Shown here: in pieces, positions 63,190-64,000 of the stretch | Layout: the number at the start of each line of letters is the position of its first letter | Position numbering within the stretch: position 1 is the stretch's first letter | NCBI GenBank assembly: GCA_003538975.1 | Contig: DPQQ01000014.1 | Location: 71,090-135,089 of the forward strand | Origin: Clostridiales bacterium | GTDB lineage: Bacteria > Bacillota > Clostridia > Christensenellales > Borkfalkiaceae | Direction of reading: 5' to 3' | DNA: 64,000 nt | Translations under genes and position numbers: made by a program | The notes under the pieces: generated by a model | Seen by the model: the letters and a program-made list of their open reading frames with translations, nothing else | The model's database searches: none | What the model was told of the DNA's origin: nothing

Positions 63190-64000
63190 TTATTCTTCTG
63201 TTTTATTTTCGGTCGAAGTTTCGGTTGTCGTTTCCGTAGCGGTTTCCGCATTTTCGGAAGTTTCTTTAGCTTCTTCGGCTTCTTCCTGCTGTTCGCCGTC
63301 GACGGGTTCAGCGGAAGCGTCTTTGAATATGTCGTCTCCGAAATCTTCTACGACTTCGTTCATAACTTCGGTTTCGTCCTGTTCGGAAGAATCGGTAGCT
63401 TCTTCGGCTTCTTCGTCAGTGAGCGTTTCTTCGGTGGATTCGCCGTCGTTTACGTCGTTTTCTTCTGAGGAAGCGTTGTTCTTGAGTTCGTTATAAGTCT
63501 TGTTTCTGCTCGAAACGTTGTAGTAAGATTTAACCTTTGTTCCTTTCTTATGCTTTCTTACGATCATTCTGATAAGGATGAAGAGAATAAGAGCGATAAG
63601 GATAACGGCTAAAGCGATAGTCGAGAACTGGAGCCAGAATGTACCGGAGTCGAACTTAGCCGCACAGCCGGACTTCGTCGTGTCGTCTGCGTCGTCGTCG
63701 GTTGAAGGATCGGTGTAAACGGGATCGATGGAGTTGTAAACCGCGTAAACGAAAGTCGTTTCGCCGTTTGCGTTCGTGTTGTCAACCCAGATGTATTTTT
63801 CGGTATAGCTGATCTTCTTGTCCGAATCCGCGGTTTTGTTGAATTTTATTTCCGCGTCGGTAAGCGTTCTCGTATATTTTACGCCAGCTTCGACGTTTGC
63901 TTTTGTAAGAAGGTTATTGCCGTTGATAACGGTTTCGTACGCTTCGTTAAGAGCGCCCGAACCGGAAGTTCTGTATCCGTCTACGGTAGTGGTTTCGGTA
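63190..64000 (-). CDS. C-terminal part of a large membrane-anchored surface protein (partial)
   Basis: The frame is open from the window edge to TAA, giving the last ~270 residues. Order: a beta-type extracellular region (KYTRTLTDAEIKFNK, KISYTEKYIWVDN, GETTFVYAVYNSIDP), an Asp/Thr-rich linker, one membrane helix (FWLQFSTIALAVILIALILF), a basic stop-transfer (RMIVRKHKKGTKVK), and an ~85-residue acidic Glu/Thr-rich cytoplasmic tail. The tail end TETTTETSTENKTEE is near-repetitive. Family not recognised; the acidic intracellular tail is uncommon for a surface protein. Confidence 0.75.
   Translation of the reverse strand, partial: TETTTVDGYRTSGSGALNEAYETVINGNNLLTKANVEAGVKYTRTLTDAEIKFNKTADSDKKISYTEKYIWVDNTNANGETTFVYAVYNSIDPVYTDPSTDDDADDTTKSGCAAKFDSGTFWLQFSTIALAVILIALILFILIRMIVRKHKKGTKVKSYYNVSSRNKTYNELKNNASSEENDVNDGESTEETLTDEEAEEATDSSEQDETEVMNEVVEDFGDDIFKDASAEPVDGEQQEEAEEAKETSENAETATETTTETSTENKTEE

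Overview
The window reads as part of the chromosome of an uncultured Clostridia-type Bacillota (Firmicutes), probably a gut lineage; placement near Christensenellales is only an inference. Supporting it are moderate-to-low GC coding DNA with AT-rich spacers, standard sigma-A promoters, strong AGGAGG-type ribosome sites, U-tract terminators, a SigH-like factor beside rlmB and mrnC, CwlD, HemZ, MrnC and a (p)ppGpp synthetase of the Rel type. Almost every gene is on the plus strand, as expected for one replication arm. No tRNA, rRNA, CRISPR array, prophage or transposase was seen.

Layout. 1-790: end of tuf, then a decayed BspA-type leucine-rich-repeat fragment. 790-5994: cupin regulator plus potABCD (polyamine uptake). 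6198-6966: a short lipoprotein cassette. 6994-10946: fba (minus), gap, tyrS. 11024-14497: yigZ-recX-nnr-sirtuin. 15303-16417: infC-rpmI-rplT with a leader attenuator and an ATA start. 16504-19850: SpoU methyltransferase, yebC, a structured RNA region, trypsin-like lipoprotein. 19982-21968: second cassette, with a C39/papain-like membrane protein plus lipoprotein. 22153-32000: ruvCAB-queA-tgt-yajC-sugar kinase-membrane protein-secDF. 32110-42864: recJ, rel, MBL hydrolase, hemZ, rpsO, pnp, M16 peptidase. 42937-43568: ArsR regulator divergent from a 49-residue membrane peptide. 43789-49620: uvrC, HAD, lon, engB. 49785-53721: DUF6062-like gene, esterase, ogt, WYL regulator, hypothetical. 54243-59805: cwlD, mrnC-rlmB-sigH-dnaX-ebfC-recR. 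60118-64000: small minus-strand gene framed by inverted repeats, WYL regulator, murG, and the C-terminus of a large surface protein.

Most genes are housekeeping: translation, recombination and repair, Sec export, stringent response, RNA decay and glycolysis. The accessory material is where the unusual observations lie. (1) A cassette present twice in direct orientation about 13.8 kb apart shares a 107-bp promoter (105/107 identical) and a closely matching 3' end with twin terminators; one copy carries a C39-like cysteine-peptidase membrane protein plus lipoprotein, the other only the lipoprotein. (2) A 24-nt dispersed repeat occurs in at least five to seven intergenic sites, always in the same orientation. 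(3) A ~130-nt three-way-junction RNA candidate lies upstream of the serine-protease lipoprotein. (4) Three genes show the same leaderless promoter geometry (-35, 17 nt, TATAAT, 6 nt, ATG). (5) A small gene is flanked by perfect 13-bp inverted repeats that would pair the 5' end of its mRNA with its 3' UTR.
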